A stretch of 50,166 nucleotides of DNA from positions 1-50,166 of the forward strand of contig NZ_JJOY01000002.1 of assembly GCF_000979455.1 (NCBI RefSeq), written 5' to 3'. The notes below the pieces were generated by a model that saw only the letters and a list, made by a program, of their open reading frames with translations, did not search any database and had not been told where the DNA came from. This DNA is from Methanosarcina sp. 2.H.T.1A.6 (GTDB lineage: Archaea > Halobacteriota > Methanosarcinia > Methanosarcinales > Methanosarcinaceae). Below are positions 16,378 through 27,033 of the stretch, piece after piece. Every line of letters starts with the position of its first letter. The stretch's first letter is position 1. A program made the translations under genes and the position numbers.

Positions 16378-17883
16378 ATGGGAAGCGATTTTGGCGTAAA
16401 GGATGCTGCAGGCAAAGTTATTCAAACCGCAGGTGAAGTTCAGGAAGATGTCCCTGAAAAAGTCTCCGCACAGGCCAGGATAGATAAAAACCTTACAAGG
16501 GTGGTCATTATAGGAGGTGGGGCCTGTGGCATGGCAGCTGCTACCAAGATCAGGAGGCAGAGTGACTTTAAAATAACTGTGCTTTCATCTGATTCCCACA
16601 CAGCTTACAGTCACTGCGGAATTCCTTTTGTTCTGGGCAGGGAAATTGAAAGTTTTGAAAAACTGATTGTAAAACCCCCGGGTTTTTTCAGGGAAAAAAA
16701 AATAGATGTGAAACTGAACGAGAAAGTGAGGTCAATAGACCTGACCAGGCGGGTCGCCCTGACAGGAGAAGGAGCCTATCCTTTTGACAAACTTATGATT
16801 GCTACAGGGAGCCTGCCCTTTATATCTCGCAAAAGCCAGGCAAATATTCTACCTTACGGAATCTTCACGCTCAGGAACCTTACTGACGGCATGCTCTTTG
16901 GAAAAGCCCTTGAAACCGCCCGGACAGTATGCATCGTAGGTGGAGGTACAATAGGAATTGAATGTGCCTCAGCCCTAACAAAGCGAGGGATTAAAACTAT
17001 CCTTATAACCAGAAGTAAAGACCTGCTTTCCAGCCAGTTTGATTCCGAGATGTCTGCAATTGTCAGGGCACACCTTGAAGCCCTCGGTGTGGAAGTTATT
17101 ACCGGGGAACCTATATTTTTACCTGAAAATTTCTGGAAAGAAAAAACTGTATTTGTAAAGGACAGGCAGTTTCCTGCAGACCTTGTGCTCCTGGCAACCG
17201 GTGTAAAACCTGAAGTATACCTTGCCAGAGAAGCAGGGATAGATATTGGAAAAGCAGGAGGAATAGTCGTAAATGAAATGCTTCAGGTAAAGGCAGGAGG
17301 GGAATTTCTCCCCCATGTATACGCAGGTGGCGAATGTGCGGAAGTTACGGGCCTTGTAACCGGGGAAAGCAGGCTCAGCCAGCTGGGCACAACTGCACGG
17401 CGTATGGCAGATGTGATCGGAAATAATATTACAGGCAAATACTCTACTTTCGGGCCCCTTGCTGACCCCTGGGTAGCTGTTGCTGGAGACCTGCAATTCG
17501 GAGGAGTTGGGTTTACACCCGAACAGGCGGAAAGGCAGGGGATAAAAGTTGTAACCGGATTTTCCCGCGGGCGCACGAGAGCTTCCTACTATCCAGGTCG
17601 AAAAGATCTCTATATAAAACTCCATTTTAAAGACGGCTGCCTTGCAGGAGCGCAACTCGCAGGTGGAGAAGGAATAAAGGAAAGAATCGATGCCCTCTCC
17701 CTTGCAATAAGAAAGAAAACAACAATCAAAGACCTTCTTAGCCTTGAAACCTGCTATGCGCCTCCAGTTTCCATGCTTGTGGATCCGCTCATGCCAGCTG
17801 TAAAAGACGCAGTCAGAAATATGCGGAAGGAGAAAACAAATGAACTGGACCCGGATAAGAGTTCGGATGAAAGATATGGTTAA
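16378..17883 (+). CDS. CoA-disulfide reductase/NADH oxidase-like flavoprotein
   Basis: Pyridine-nucleotide-disulfide oxidoreductase with an FAD dinucleotide site (VVIIGGGACGMAAA, from residue 42), a single redox Cys80 in SHCGIPFVLG as in CoA-disulfide reductases and NADH oxidases, an NAD(P)H site (VCIVGGGTIGIECA), and the HVYAGGECAE segment that binds FAD. A C-terminal dimerisation domain completes a normal length of about 460, plus a ~38-residue N-terminal extension. A likely role is thiol/disulfide balance or peroxide and oxygen defence, using NAD(P)H. The start at 16378 has no ribosome site. No better internal ATG exists, so a non-ATG start nearer residue 40 or a leaderless transcript is possible. 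It lies 43 bp before rtcA and is probably cotranscribed with it. Confidence 0.85.
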   Translation: MGSDFGVKDAAGKVIQTAGEVQEDVPEKVSAQARIDKNLTRVVIIGGGACGMAAATKIRRQSDFKITVLSSDSHTAYSHCGIPFVLGREIESFEKLIVKPPGFFREKKIDVKLNEKVRSIDLTRRVALTGEGAYPFDKLMIATGSLPFISRKSQANILPYGIFTLRNLTDGMLFGKALETARTVCIVGGGTIGIECASALTKRGIKTILITRSKDLLSSQFDSEMSAIVRAHLEALGVEVITGEPIFLPENFWKEKTVFVKDRQFPADLVLLATGVKPEVYLAREAGIDIGKAGGIVVNEMLQVKAGGEFLPHVYAGGECAEVTGLVTGESRLSQLGTTARRMADVIGNNITGKYSTFGPLADPWVAVAGDLQFGGVGFTPEQAERQGIKVVTGFSRGRTRASYYPGRKDLYIKLHFKDGCLAGAQLAGGEGIKERIDALSLAIRKKTTIKDLLSLETCYAPPVSMLVDPLMPAVKDAVRNMRKEKTNELDPDKSSDERYG

Positions 17884-17926
17884 ATCACAGGACGAGAAAA
17901 ACGGAGTGAAATAAGGAGAGAGGGAA

Positions 17927-18994
17927 ATGATAGAAATTGACGGTTCATATGGGGAAGGAGGAGGACAGGTAGTCAGGACAGCTGTTGCCCTTTCTGCAGT
18001 TACTGGAAAAGAAATAAAGGTTACGAACATAAGGAGAAACAGACCTAATCCCGGCCTGAAACAACAGCACCTGAAAGCTTTGGAAACTGCAGCCAGGATC
18101 TGCGAAGCACGGGTTTCAGGGCTTTTTCCGGGTTCTTCAGAGTTATTTTTTGCTCCAGTGGAAATAAAGGGGGGGAAATATGAGATTGATATCGGGACCG
18201 CAGGAAGCATAACCCTGTTTCTGCAAAGCCTTATGCCAGCCCTGCCTTTTGCAAAAGAAAAAATCGAAATAACGATACGTGGAGGAACTGACGTTGCCTG
18301 GTCACCGACAATCGACTACCTTCAGCATGTAACCTTCAGGGCACTTGAACAACTTGGATATGCAGGCAGCGTGACCCTGAAAAATCGCGGTTACTATCCC
18401 AGGGGGGGAGGAGAGGTCTCAGCTGTTTTTGAACCCTGTAAGCTTCGTGGTTTTCATTTCCGAAAGGAAGGAGAAAACAAAAGAGCCGGAAAAAACCGAA
18501 TAGAAGAGGAAAACCAAAAAGGAGGGGAGAACCAAAACCAGAGGAAAGAAGTCATGGGAATTTCACATGCATCGAATCTTCCGGCACATGTGCCATCCCG
18601 CCAGGCTGAAGCTGCCGAATCCATGCTTCTTGAAGTCGGATACGGTTCACGGATCAAGGTCCGGTCCTGTGAATTACTTTCCACAGGAAGCGGGATAACC
18701 CTCTGGTCCGGTTATTGCGGAGGAAGTGCCCTTGGAGAAAGGGGACTGCCTGCTGAAAAGGTTGGCAGGCGCGCTGCAGAAGAGCTCATCTCGGAACTCA
18801 GAACAGAAGCCTCTGTAGATGTACATCTGGCAGATCAGCTGATCCCGTATATGGCACTTGCAGGAAACAGTTCTTACACGGTCCGTGAGCTGACTTTGCA
18901 TGCGGCAACAAACATCTGGGTCACAGAACAGTTTCTTGATGTGAAATTCAGGATAGAGGAAAAAGAGGGCCTTTTTGAAGTATCAGTAGACTGA
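17927..18994 (+). CDS. rtcA: RNA 3'-terminal phosphate cyclase RtcA
   Basis: ATP-dependent enzyme converting RNA 3'-phosphate to 2',3'-cyclic phosphate through an adenylated His. It shows the N-terminal IDGSYGEGGGQVVRTA, RRNRPNPGLKQQHL, PRGGGEV and the C-terminal VHLADQLIPYMALA with the nucleophilic His at residue 300. The 355-residue length is normal but includes a low-complexity Glu/Asn/Lys-rich insert (about residues 178-225) between PRGGGEV and the C-terminal half. A strong purine-rich ribosome site, GGAGAGAGGG, precedes the ATG. It converges on kptA, another RNA-end enzyme, which suggests a shared role in tRNA or RNA repair. Confidence 0.95.
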   Translation: MIEIDGSYGEGGGQVVRTAVALSAVTGKEIKVTNIRRNRPNPGLKQQHLKALETAARICEARVSGLFPGSSELFFAPVEIKGGKYEIDIGTAGSITLFLQSLMPALPFAKEKIEITIRGGTDVAWSPTIDYLQHVTFRALEQLGYAGSVTLKNRGYYPRGGGEVSAVFEPCKLRGFHFRKEGENKRAGKNRIEEENQKGGENQNQRKEVMGISHASNLPAHVPSRQAEAAESMLLEVGYGSRIKVRSCELLSTGSGITLWSGYCGGSALGERGLPAEKVGRRAAEELISELRTEASVDVHLADQLIPYMALAGNSSYTVRELTLHAATNIWVTEQFLDVKFRIEEKEGLFEVSVD

Positions 18995-19123
18995 TTAAAG
19001 GAAAAAAGGAGAAAAAGGAAAAAAATAGAAAATGACACGAAAAAACAACAGATGAAAATAAGTAAAAAATGAGTAAGGAAAAAGACAGTGAGAAAAAAAG
19101 TAAGAAAAACCAGTAAGGAGAAA

Positions 19124-19777
19124 TTAGTCCTCGAGTACAAACAGGTACTCAGGTGGTATCTTTTCCGCGAGTACGATGTAATCCGTTGCAAGCTTTAGAG
19201 AAATTCCGTCATCCTGAGCTCTAAAGGCGTCAACCTGCAGGATCACAGGACTTTCAGTGTGGATCAGGGCGACTTCAGTTGCCTTTTCATATGAAGTACT
19301 GAGATGAACATAGCGCTGTTTGATAGGGAAAATTCCGTTCTCGAGCAGTACATCAACTTCCTCCGGGCTTGCCCCGTAGTACACGTATGGAGTATCGCTT
19401 TCCTCGTAGTCAAGATCAATGTTAACAGAATGTCCGTAACGTGCCCTTATCATAGACCCGCTGATCTGATATCTTCCTTTTTCATCGGACTCCACAAGGG
19501 CATAAAGGTACTCTTTTCTCATCCAGTTATAACGTTTATTCATAACGTCACAGAAGGTGTTAAGGTCCACCCAACCGTATTTGTCCATTTTAACTCCTGC
19601 AGATGCCGGGAAATGCCGGAGAGTACCTGATACAAACCTGCCGAGCTTTTCTTCCCTGCCGTCGTCCAGCACGTATCTACCAGGGCATTTACACTGCTGA
19701 CAGCTGCCTCCTCTAAAATAGCCGTGATCAGTGCATTTTCGAATCATAGTATCACGTACATAATGAAACTTTACCAT
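19124..19777 (-). CDS. kptA: RNA 2'-phosphotransferase KptA/Tpt1
   Basis: NAD-dependent enzyme that removes an internal 2'-phosphate from RNA and produces ADP-ribose cyclic phosphate. Conserved Tpt1 features are LGRFVSGTLRHFP, KMDKYGWV, IRARYGHSV and VHLSTSYEKA, covering the Arg-His-Arg catalytic set. The N-terminus carries a Cys cluster (Cys15, Cys26, Cys29, Cys31) that looks like a zinc knuckle. Length 217. Both the first ATG (19777) and the tenth-codon region Met (19747) are possible starts with weak ribosome sites. In yeast this enzyme finishes tRNA splicing, but archaeal splicing does not normally leave a 2'-phosphate, so its substrate in Archaea is unclear. It faces rtcA tail to tail. 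Confidence 0.92.
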   Translation of the reverse strand: MVKFHYVRDTMIRKCTDHGYFRGGSCQQCKCPGRYVLDDGREEKLGRFVSGTLRHFPASAGVKMDKYGWVDLNTFCDVMNKRYNWMRKEYLYALVESDEKGRYQISGSMIRARYGHSVNIDLDYEESDTPYVYYGASPEEVDVLLENGIFPIKQRYVHLSTSYEKATEVALIHTESPVILQVDAFRAQDDGISLKLATDYIVLAEKIPPEYLFVLED

Positions 19778-19890
19778 AAATAAGGTTTTGTTTTAATTTG
19801 CTTTATTTCTTAAAATTAGTTTTTGATAAGAGAATTTTAAGCCTTTACCTTCAAAATTCTGATTTCTCTACCTTTCAGTTATTCTCTCAG

Positions 19891-20985
19891 TTATCCCTCA
19901 TCCTCTGTTATCCCCGTGCCTGCGGCCCTTCCAAGGGTTTTGTAGAACAGGAAGCCTGAAATGGAGAAAATGGCAGCTCCGAACATTGTCGCCCTAAAGC
20001 CGAAAAGCTGGGATAGGCCTCCTCCGAGAATGGCTCCCACAACCCCTGCAGCCCCGATCATTGAGTTGATCAGACCTGCTGCTGTAGCTTTATCCGGATT
20101 CAGTTCCACAACCCTGCGGGTTGAACCCACATAGAGAAAAGACCAGGAGCAAGCAACGACGAACATCCCGGGGATGACGTAAAGATAGGAGGAGGCAAAG
20201 GCATAACTGATAAAACCGACCACTGAGAGCAGGTAGCCCGCACGGATCAGCTTTTCGTTTTCAAACGGGTCAAGCCTGCGCATTATCAGAAACTGGACTG
20301 CAGGATTTATAGCATAAATAACTCCGATCCAGAAGGCGCCTGCTCCGAGCTCCCGGAGATAGAGGGGAAAAATAGTCCAGACCCCGACGGCTCCGGTATG
20401 CCGCAGGAAGAGAGAGAAATAGGTCCCTGAATTCTTCAGCAGTGTGTTAAGGGAAAAGTAAGAAATATTCAGCTGCGGTTTTTCAATGTCTTTTAACCTG
20501 AAAGCCTGCAGGAAACATAAGGCATAAAAAAGAGATGAAAGTCCAAAAAGCAGATCCATTCTTACCCCTATCACCCCTGCCAGAAGAAAACCCGCCATCC
20601 AGCCGAGAGAACCCAGAGAAATAAACCTTCCAAGGCTCTGCTTCTGATAATGGGCATAGGCGATCAGGGCCCCTGGATGAATCCCAACACTGAAACCGGC
20701 CAGAGCCCTTGCAAGCATGAGGGTAGAAGGATTGGTGGCAAAGACCTGAAGAAAAAAGGCAACTACAGCAAACCCAAAACTTCCCTGAAGCACTGTACGC
20801 AGGTGGTGAAGGTCTGCAAGCCTTCCGAAAATAAAGGAAGAAAGAAGGGTTGTGACAGAATAGATCCCCACTATAACCCCGATCTCGATATAAGAGGCAC
20901 CGAGTGATGCGGCAAAAACGGGAATAAAAAGCAGCGAGAGAACATTAGCCATGTTTGAAAGGAACTGGACGTTATTTATTCTCAT
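19891..20985 (-). CDS. Major facilitator superfamily transporter
   Basis: Integral membrane transporter with about 12 hydrophobic segments across 364 residues. The loop GRLADLHHLRTVL between segments 2 and 3 matches the MFS GxLaDrxGrk signature in degenerate form. Gly-rich segments such as GVVGAILGGGLSQLFGF are typical of drug/solute efflux members. The start is the ATG at 20985, preceded in frame by a TTG at 20988. The ribosome site is weak. There is a large central loop (QAFRLKDIEKPQLNIS) between the two six-helix halves. The substrate cannot be predicted. It is divergently placed from rpa1 with about 540 bp between. Confidence 0.87.
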   Translation of the reverse strand: MRINNVQFLSNMANVLSLLFIPVFAASLGASYIEIGVIVGIYSVTTLLSSFIFGRLADLHHLRTVLQGSFGFAVVAFFLQVFATNPSTLMLARALAGFSVGIHPGALIAYAHYQKQSLGRFISLGSLGWMAGFLLAGVIGVRMDLLFGLSSLFYALCFLQAFRLKDIEKPQLNISYFSLNTLLKNSGTYFSLFLRHTGAVGVWTIFPLYLRELGAGAFWIGVIYAINPAVQFLIMRRLDPFENEKLIRAGYLLSVVGFISYAFASSYLYVIPGMFVVACSWSFLYVGSTRRVVELNPDKATAAGLINSMIGAAGVVGAILGGGLSQLFGFRATMFGAAIFSISGFLFYKTLGRAAGTGITEDEG

Positions 20986-21528
20986 CAAGCAGATTCACAC
21001 GATAAAAAGCACCGGCATAACTTATTATGTTTTCCAAAATGTGAGTTAAAATAAAAGCCACTCACTCAAAAGAATCACTCTCAAGATACTCGCCCAGCAC
21101 ACAAGATAATCTCATACCTAATATTGAATACTTTCACCCTGCATACAGTAGCCTTTAGTAAGACACTTTACATACCGTATCAAGAGCTCTTTAAAAAGAT
21201 AACCAAAAAAGGAAAAAGACTTACCAAATAATATTTAATTTTTAGGGATATTCTTATTATGCATTAATGAAAGGACGTATAGAACCTGGTGATTTCTCAT
21301 ATGAAATTGGAAGATATTTTATCTTAAGTTTGAAAATATTTGTTCTGAATTTTCACCTCAAGCTTTCACCTGAAATATATCAGATTTCCAAAAAGCTTCA
21401 CATCTCAAAATAACACTAATAAGAACTGTCTTTCAGGGACAAACACCTGATATTTAAGGCAAGAATACATATCGAAGAAAAGAACCACCAAACACTGAAG
21501 GTAAGTATTAAACATTCAAGGGAGTACC
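20986..21528. other. Divergent intergenic region, MFS gene / rpa1
   Basis: About 540 bp of AT-rich DNA with no gene or ORB-like motif. TATA-like stretches occur at several points (for example TAATATTTAATTTTT near 21226-21240 and ATATTTAAGG near 21450). I cannot assign promoters with confidence. Confidence 0.45.
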
Positions 21529-22983
21529 ATGACCGATATTGATACTATTTATAAGAAGCTCAGCCATGTCATCAGTAGAGAGGATTTCCTGCAGCGCACA
21601 CAGGAAAAGGTCGAGAATATGGGAGGGCTTTGTGATGAGGCGATGGCTGCCATGCTGGTTGCCAATGAACTGGGATTCTCGGATGCAGGCATGGACAGCG
21701 TGAAAATAGAAAATATTACACCCGAGAGCGGACCTGTTAATTTTATTGCAAGAATTGTTTCGGTTTTTGATATCAAGGAGTTTACCCGGAACGACGGTAC
21801 TATAGGTAGAGTTGGAAATCTGATCGTCGGAGACGAAACCGGAAAAGTAAAGTTAACCCTGTGGGACAATATGGCAGACCTGATTAAAAACGGAAAAATA
21901 ACGGTAGGGCAAACCGTTCAGGTCAGTGGCTATGCAAAGCAGGGCTATTCCGGAGTGGAAGTTAACATCGGCAATAATGGAGTCCTGACCGAAAGTGAAG
22001 AGGAAGTTGATGTTGCTTCGAGCAACCAGAATATAAAGGACATAAAAGACGGAATGGGAGACCTAAACCTTACTGGAAAGGTGCTGGAGGTTTCCGAAGT
22101 CAAGACTTTCCAGCGCAAAGACGGCAGCAGCGGGAGAGTTGGAAACCTGATGATTGGGGATTCCACAGGCACACTCAGAGTAACTCTCTGGGACGAAAAA
22201 ACCGATTTTCTTGACGAGATTGAGTACGGGGACACTGTTGAACTGATCAATGCTTACGCCCGTGAAAATGCCTTTACGCAGAAAGTGGAGCTGCAAATAG
22301 GAAACAGGAGCATAATCAGGAAAAGCGAAAAGGAAATCGAATATAAAGAAGAGTTTACCCCTGTTGAAGACATAAAAGCTGACATGAATAATATCAATAT
22401 TTCAGGAAGGATACTTGATATCTCAGAAGTCAGAACTTTCGAGAAAAAAGACGGCTCCGCCGGCAGGGTTGGAAACATCCTTCTGGGCGATTCCACAGGC
22501 AAAATCAGGCTTACACTCTGGGACGAAAAAACCGATTTTCTTGACGAGATTGAATTCGATGAAACCGTGGAAGTTCTCAATGCTTATTCCCGGGAAAACA
22601 CTTTCAGCCAGCAGGTGGAACTCAGCCTGGGAGCCAGAGGAATAATTCAAAGAAGTGAAAAAAAGGTTGAGTACAGGGAGAAATTTACTGACATTACCGA
22701 CATTATCCCGGGAGAAAGTTATTCTGTCCAGGGAAAAGTTTCCGAAATCGGAGAACTAAGAGAATTTGAGAAGGAAGACGGAACCGAAAGTGTGGTCGCA
22801 AACCTGCAGCTTAAGGACGAAACAGGCAGTATCCGGCTAACTCTCTGGGGAGAACAGGCCTATGTGATAGAGGACCTGGATATCGACTCCGAGATCCAGA
22901 TCATTGACGCTTATGCCAAGTATGGGTTGAACGAAGAAATGGAACTTAGCGTTGGGAACAGAAGTAGAGTGATTATTCTCTGA
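21529..22983 (+). CDS. rpa1: Replication protein A, four OB folds (RPA1)
   Basis: Single-stranded DNA-binding protein used in replication, repair and recombination. After an N-terminal helical segment, four OB-fold domains of about 110 residues follow in tandem, each carrying F--+-DG--G+V-NL---D-TG--+-TLW (about residues 70-150, 180-260, 290-370 and 400-480). The Methanosarcina RPA1 type with four OB folds and no zinc finger is 484 residues, as here. OB2 and OB3 share a 38-bp identical DNA stretch exactly 330 bp apart, a sign of recent duplication or gene conversion. The ATG has GGGAGT five bases upstream. ORB-like repeats lie in the following intergenic region. Confidence 0.94.
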   Translation: MTDIDTIYKKLSHVISREDFLQRTQEKVENMGGLCDEAMAAMLVANELGFSDAGMDSVKIENITPESGPVNFIARIVSVFDIKEFTRNDGTIGRVGNLIVGDETGKVKLTLWDNMADLIKNGKITVGQTVQVSGYAKQGYSGVEVNIGNNGVLTESEEEVDVASSNQNIKDIKDGMGDLNLTGKVLEVSEVKTFQRKDGSSGRVGNLMIGDSTGTLRVTLWDEKTDFLDEIEYGDTVELINAYARENAFTQKVELQIGNRSIIRKSEKEIEYKEEFTPVEDIKADMNNINISGRILDISEVRTFEKKDGSAGRVGNILLGDSTGKIRLTLWDEKTDFLDEIEFDETVEVLNAYSRENTFSQQVELSLGARGIIQRSEKKVEYREKFTDITDIIPGESYSVQGKVSEIGELREFEKEDGTESVVANLQLKDETGSIRLTLWGEQAYVIEDLDIDSEIQIIDAYAKYGLNEEMELSVGNRSRVIIL

Positions 22984-23325
22984 TCACTCCAATTTTTAAC
23001 TGTATTTAACTGTTTTTAACTGTTTTTAACTATGGTTGACTAGGGTTAGCTATATTTAATGATTTGTAACTATTTATAACTATTTTTAACTATTTATTTA
23101 TGTATAGATATTCTTTGTTGAATAATTATCAGCTTCTATTTGGTTTTATTCATTTCAGTTTTTGTCTGGATTTTACTAAATTTTGTCTGAATTTTTATTT
23201 TACCTTTTATCCAGTTTTTGCATTTTTACTTACGATCTAATTTCTATTTTCTCTGTTTTACTCTTTACACAAACTATTAGCAATTTTAAATCCGGAAATT
23301 TGCGGATAAAAAGTGAGAAAATGGG

Positions 23326-23347
23326 TTCCAGTGGAAATGCAGGGGTC
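23326..23347 (+). promoter_or_regulatory. ORB-like Orc1/Cdc6 binding motif
   Basis: TTCCAGTGGAA followed by ATGCAGGGGTC. The dyad plus G-string layout is that of the archaeal origin recognition box. It is repeated in the same orientation 178 bp downstream, together with about 15 bp of flanking sequence. Confidence 0.65.
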
Positions 23348-23503
23348 TGAAAAATTTCCTGTGAAAAAAATCAATAGCATTATAAATATAATTCAGAATA
23401 AGTTATTCTGTTTAAAGCTTTTTTCCAAGATAGATTTCTCTTCTGCTACTTCCCCCTGATATTTTTTCAAGAAGCCTCGATAATTATCATTCGGAGCAAA
23501 AAG

Positions 23504-23525
23504 TTCCAGTGGAAATGTGGGGGTT
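23504..23525 (+). promoter_or_regulatory. ORB-like motif, second copy
   Basis: TTCCAGTGGAA followed by ATGTGGGGGTT. It differs from the first copy by only a few bases, and both are followed by GAAAAA and ATTCCTG. Further downstream, GTGAAGAAATCGATGGC in this copy matches GTGAAAAAAATCAATAGC in the first after a ~20-bp insertion. Confidence 0.65.
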
Positions 23526-23805
23526 ATGAAAAAAATTCCTGCCGGAATTTCTTAAACCTTTCGTGAAGAAATCGATGGCTTCAGCCTCAAAACCGGTTCC
23601 TGCACCAACTTTATGAAAATTCTGATCTTTACAAAAAAAAGAAATGCCGTTATCATTATGTACTATTGACTCGTATATATTAAGTGTTATAAAAAGGTCT
23701 TAGAAGTGCGGGAAAGACCTTTAAAAGGAAACGCGCCTGAAGAAATATTTGAACGGAAAGCTTACCGGAACACCGGCTTTTCAGGATTTCACTCCAGATC
23801 GGTAT

Positions 23806-23842
23806 AAAAGGGGAAGTTTAAAGGGGTCTGGAATATTTTTCC
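23806..23842 (+). repeat. Degenerate third ORB-like copy
   Basis: AAAGGGGTCTGGAATATTTT matches the G-string half and downstream flank of the two upstream copies (GGGGTCTGAAAAATTT), but the TTCCAGTGGAA dyad is replaced by GGGGAAG. It may be a decayed or weak site. Confidence 0.35.
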
Positions 23843-23926
23843 ATAGGAAATTGAAAACCTGGAGATTTTAATAGTGAGTTTGTCGGGGTTTGGGATGCTG
23901 AAAGAATAAAGGGGGAGCGGCAGTTA

Positions 23927-24556
23927 ATGGTTGATGAACCTGAAGGGGAACCAGGTACTGATATTCACAACAGAGAAATTGAGAGGGAGGTCTCGGTTGC
24001 TGAAGTGATGAATAAAACAGTCATCACAATGGACATTAACACAGATATTCCTGCCATTGCAAGGGAAATGGTCAAACACGATGTCGGAAGCGTAATTATT
24101 ACAGAAAACGAAAAGGCCATGGGGATCATAACTGAAAGGGACCTTGTGAAGGGTATCGTTACAGAGGACAGAAAACCAGGTGAAGTAAATGCAAGCAAAA
24201 TCCTCTCCACCCCACTGTTAACCGTGGAACCTGAGACAAGTGTAATAAAAGCTTCCGAAATTATGTTGAAAGCCAATATTAAAAGGCTACCAGTCCTGGA
24301 AAACGGTACAATAATAGGAGTGGTTTCAAATACAGATATTCTGATGGTAACACCCGGACTCAGTACCATACTCAAGGATCTTATTGATATGAACCGGGAA
24401 GCTCTCCTCTCCGTTCCTTCAATTGGGGAGATTGAAGAAGACTTCAGTACAGGAATATGTGAATCCTGTTCTTATCATTCAGTAGACCTGAAATTAGTGG
24501 ACGGCAGATACTTATGCGAAAACTGTCGGCAAGCAGAAGGGGAGAGTTACGAATGA
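23927..24556 (+). CDS. CBS-domain pair protein with C-terminal zinc ribbon
   Basis: A Bateman module of two CBS domains (about residues 20-75 and 85-140) fused to a short zinc-ribbon-like tail with CESC and CENC knuckles (about residues 177-202). CBS pairs bind adenosine nucleotides or S-adenosylmethionine and switch the activity of partners. The zinc ribbon could provide protein or nucleic-acid contact. The ribosome site GGGGAG lies 10 bases before the ATG. It is the first of five consecutive CBS genes and the only one here with a zinc tail. The next gene starts 65 bp downstream and may be cotranscribed. The partner and ligand are unknown. Confidence 0.85.
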   Translation: MVDEPEGEPGTDIHNREIEREVSVAEVMNKTVITMDINTDIPAIAREMVKHDVGSVIITENEKAMGIITERDLVKGIVTEDRKPGEVNASKILSTPLLTVEPETSVIKASEIMLKANIKRLPVLENGTIIGVVSNTDILMVTPGLSTILKDLIDMNREALLSVPSIGEIEEDFSTGICESCSYHSVDLKLVDGRYLCENCRQAEGESYE

Positions 24557-24620
24557 ATCACGAGCTTGAAATCTCGACTTTCAAATTATCTGTCTTAACG
24601 AAAGCGAAGGAAGGTAAACT

Positions 24621-25415
24621 ATGAACGTCAGCGAGATTATGACAGTGGGAGCTGTAAGTGTCAAAGAAGGGGATTTCATAACTCATGCCCGTCAACTGAT
24701 GCGTGATTACTTACTTCGAGGTCTTGTTGTTGTTGATGAGGGAAACAGGCTTGTGGGAATGCTGAATGATCAGGATATCATGAGGATTACGTCCACGCGC
24801 TCGGATGTCACGGTGGGTGGATATGCAAGGCAATCCCCGACAGTCACTCCGGATATGGATGTTGTGAAAGCAGCAAAATTGATGGTACAATCGAAACAGA
24901 ACAGGGTTCCGGTTGTCAAATCAACAACAGACCATACGGTTGTAGGTGTCCTGAGTGACGTTGATATTCTCAAAAAAGTGGAACTTCCCAGAAGTGTTTC
25001 GAAGACCATAGAAACGGTTATGACAAAAAAAGTCGAAACCTGTTTGCCGGATGAAAGGGTCTCCAAGATTTGGAACTATATGATAGAGACAGATTATACT
25101 GGTATTCCAGTAGTTTCAAAGAAAGGCGATCCCATCGGAATGATAACAAGAAGGGATATAATTAAATCAGGCATTTTGAGGAGGTCCGTAGAAGACGAAC
25201 GGGCAACAAGGCCAAACGAAAGCCCTAAAGTTGAAAAGATTATGTCAACTCCTGCATATACCCTTTCAGAGAACGATTCCGTTAAGAGTGCGATTGAAAT
25301 GATTATTCGGCATGATATCGGAAGAGTTACTGTAGTAAATGAGCAGGGTAAAATATCCGGAATCGTTGACAGGCAGGACCTCCTTGGATCCCTCGCCAAC
25401 GTGTGGTCTGAGTAA
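24621..25415 (+). CDS. Four-CBS-domain protein (CBS gene 2)
   Basis: A 264-residue protein made almost only of four CBS domains (about 1-60, 68-124, 134-190 and 205-262). Typical strand-helix units are [60 protein letters not shown] and [20 protein letters not shown]. Two Bateman modules in one chain usually assemble as a disc that binds AMP, ATP or SAM. There is no catalytic or membrane domain, so it must act on a partner protein or DNA. AAGGT lies 7 bases before the ATG. It is adjacent to CBS gene 1 (65 bp) and is probably in the same operon. Confidence 0.87.
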   Translation: MNVSEIMTVGAVSVKEGDFITHARQLMRDYLLRGLVVVDEGNRLVGMLNDQDIMRITSTRSDVTVGGYARQSPTVTPDMDVVKAAKLMVQSKQNRVPVVKSTTDHTVVGVLSDVDILKKVELPRSVSKTIETVMTKKVETCLPDERVSKIWNYMIETDYTGIPVVSKKGDPIGMITRRDIIKSGILRRSVEDERATRPNESPKVEKIMSTPAYTLSENDSVKSAIEMIIRHDIGRVTVVNEQGKISGIVDRQDLLGSLANVWSE

Positions 25416-26836
<1,421 letters not shown>

Positions 26837-26880
26837 ACAGGGGTTTTGAAATAAAACTTCTGCTAAACCGAAACAGAGCT

Positions 26881-26931
26881 AAATAAGCCAGACTGAAAAA
26901 TAAGCCAGACTGAAAAATAAACCAGACTGAA
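26881..26931. repeat. 17-bp tandem repeat, three units
   Basis: Units built on AAATAAGCCAGACTGAA; the third has AAACC in place of AAGCC. It lies 45 bp after the stop of CBS gene 3. Confidence 0.75.
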
Positions 26932-27010
26932 GCCCGGAAAAGATATGAAAAAAGATACGGGCTCTATTTAAAGGGTTTGGAAAAGGAGGCAAACTTCTTG
27001 GCTGGGCAGA

Positions 27011-27033
27011 CCAGAATAAACTCTGTATTCTGG
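27011..27033. terminator. 8-bp perfect hairpin after CBS gene 3
   Basis: CCAGAATA and TATTCTGG form a perfect stem with a 7-base loop, followed by ATTTTCT. It could be a terminator or RNA-processing hairpin, or an operator of CBS gene 4. Confidence 0.35.

Larger units (their letters stand above)
22984..23926. other. 940-bp gene-free region with ORB-like repeats
   Basis: It begins with many short TTTTAACTG/TTTTAACTA repeats (about 22990-23100), continues with T-rich DNA, and then holds two near-identical 37-bp direct repeats containing ORB-like motifs (23326 and 23504) and a degenerate third (about 23806-23842). The 3' end holds GGGGGAG, the ribosome site of the next gene. No protein or stable RNA gene was recognised. 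Confidence 0.7.

Noticed and set aside
17119-18210. A 363-codon open frame on the - strand spanning the flavoprotein and rtcA genes
   Set aside because: It is antisense to two strongly conserved enzymes, has a Cys/Ser/Phe-rich composition typical of a reverse-frame shadow, and has no ribosome site.
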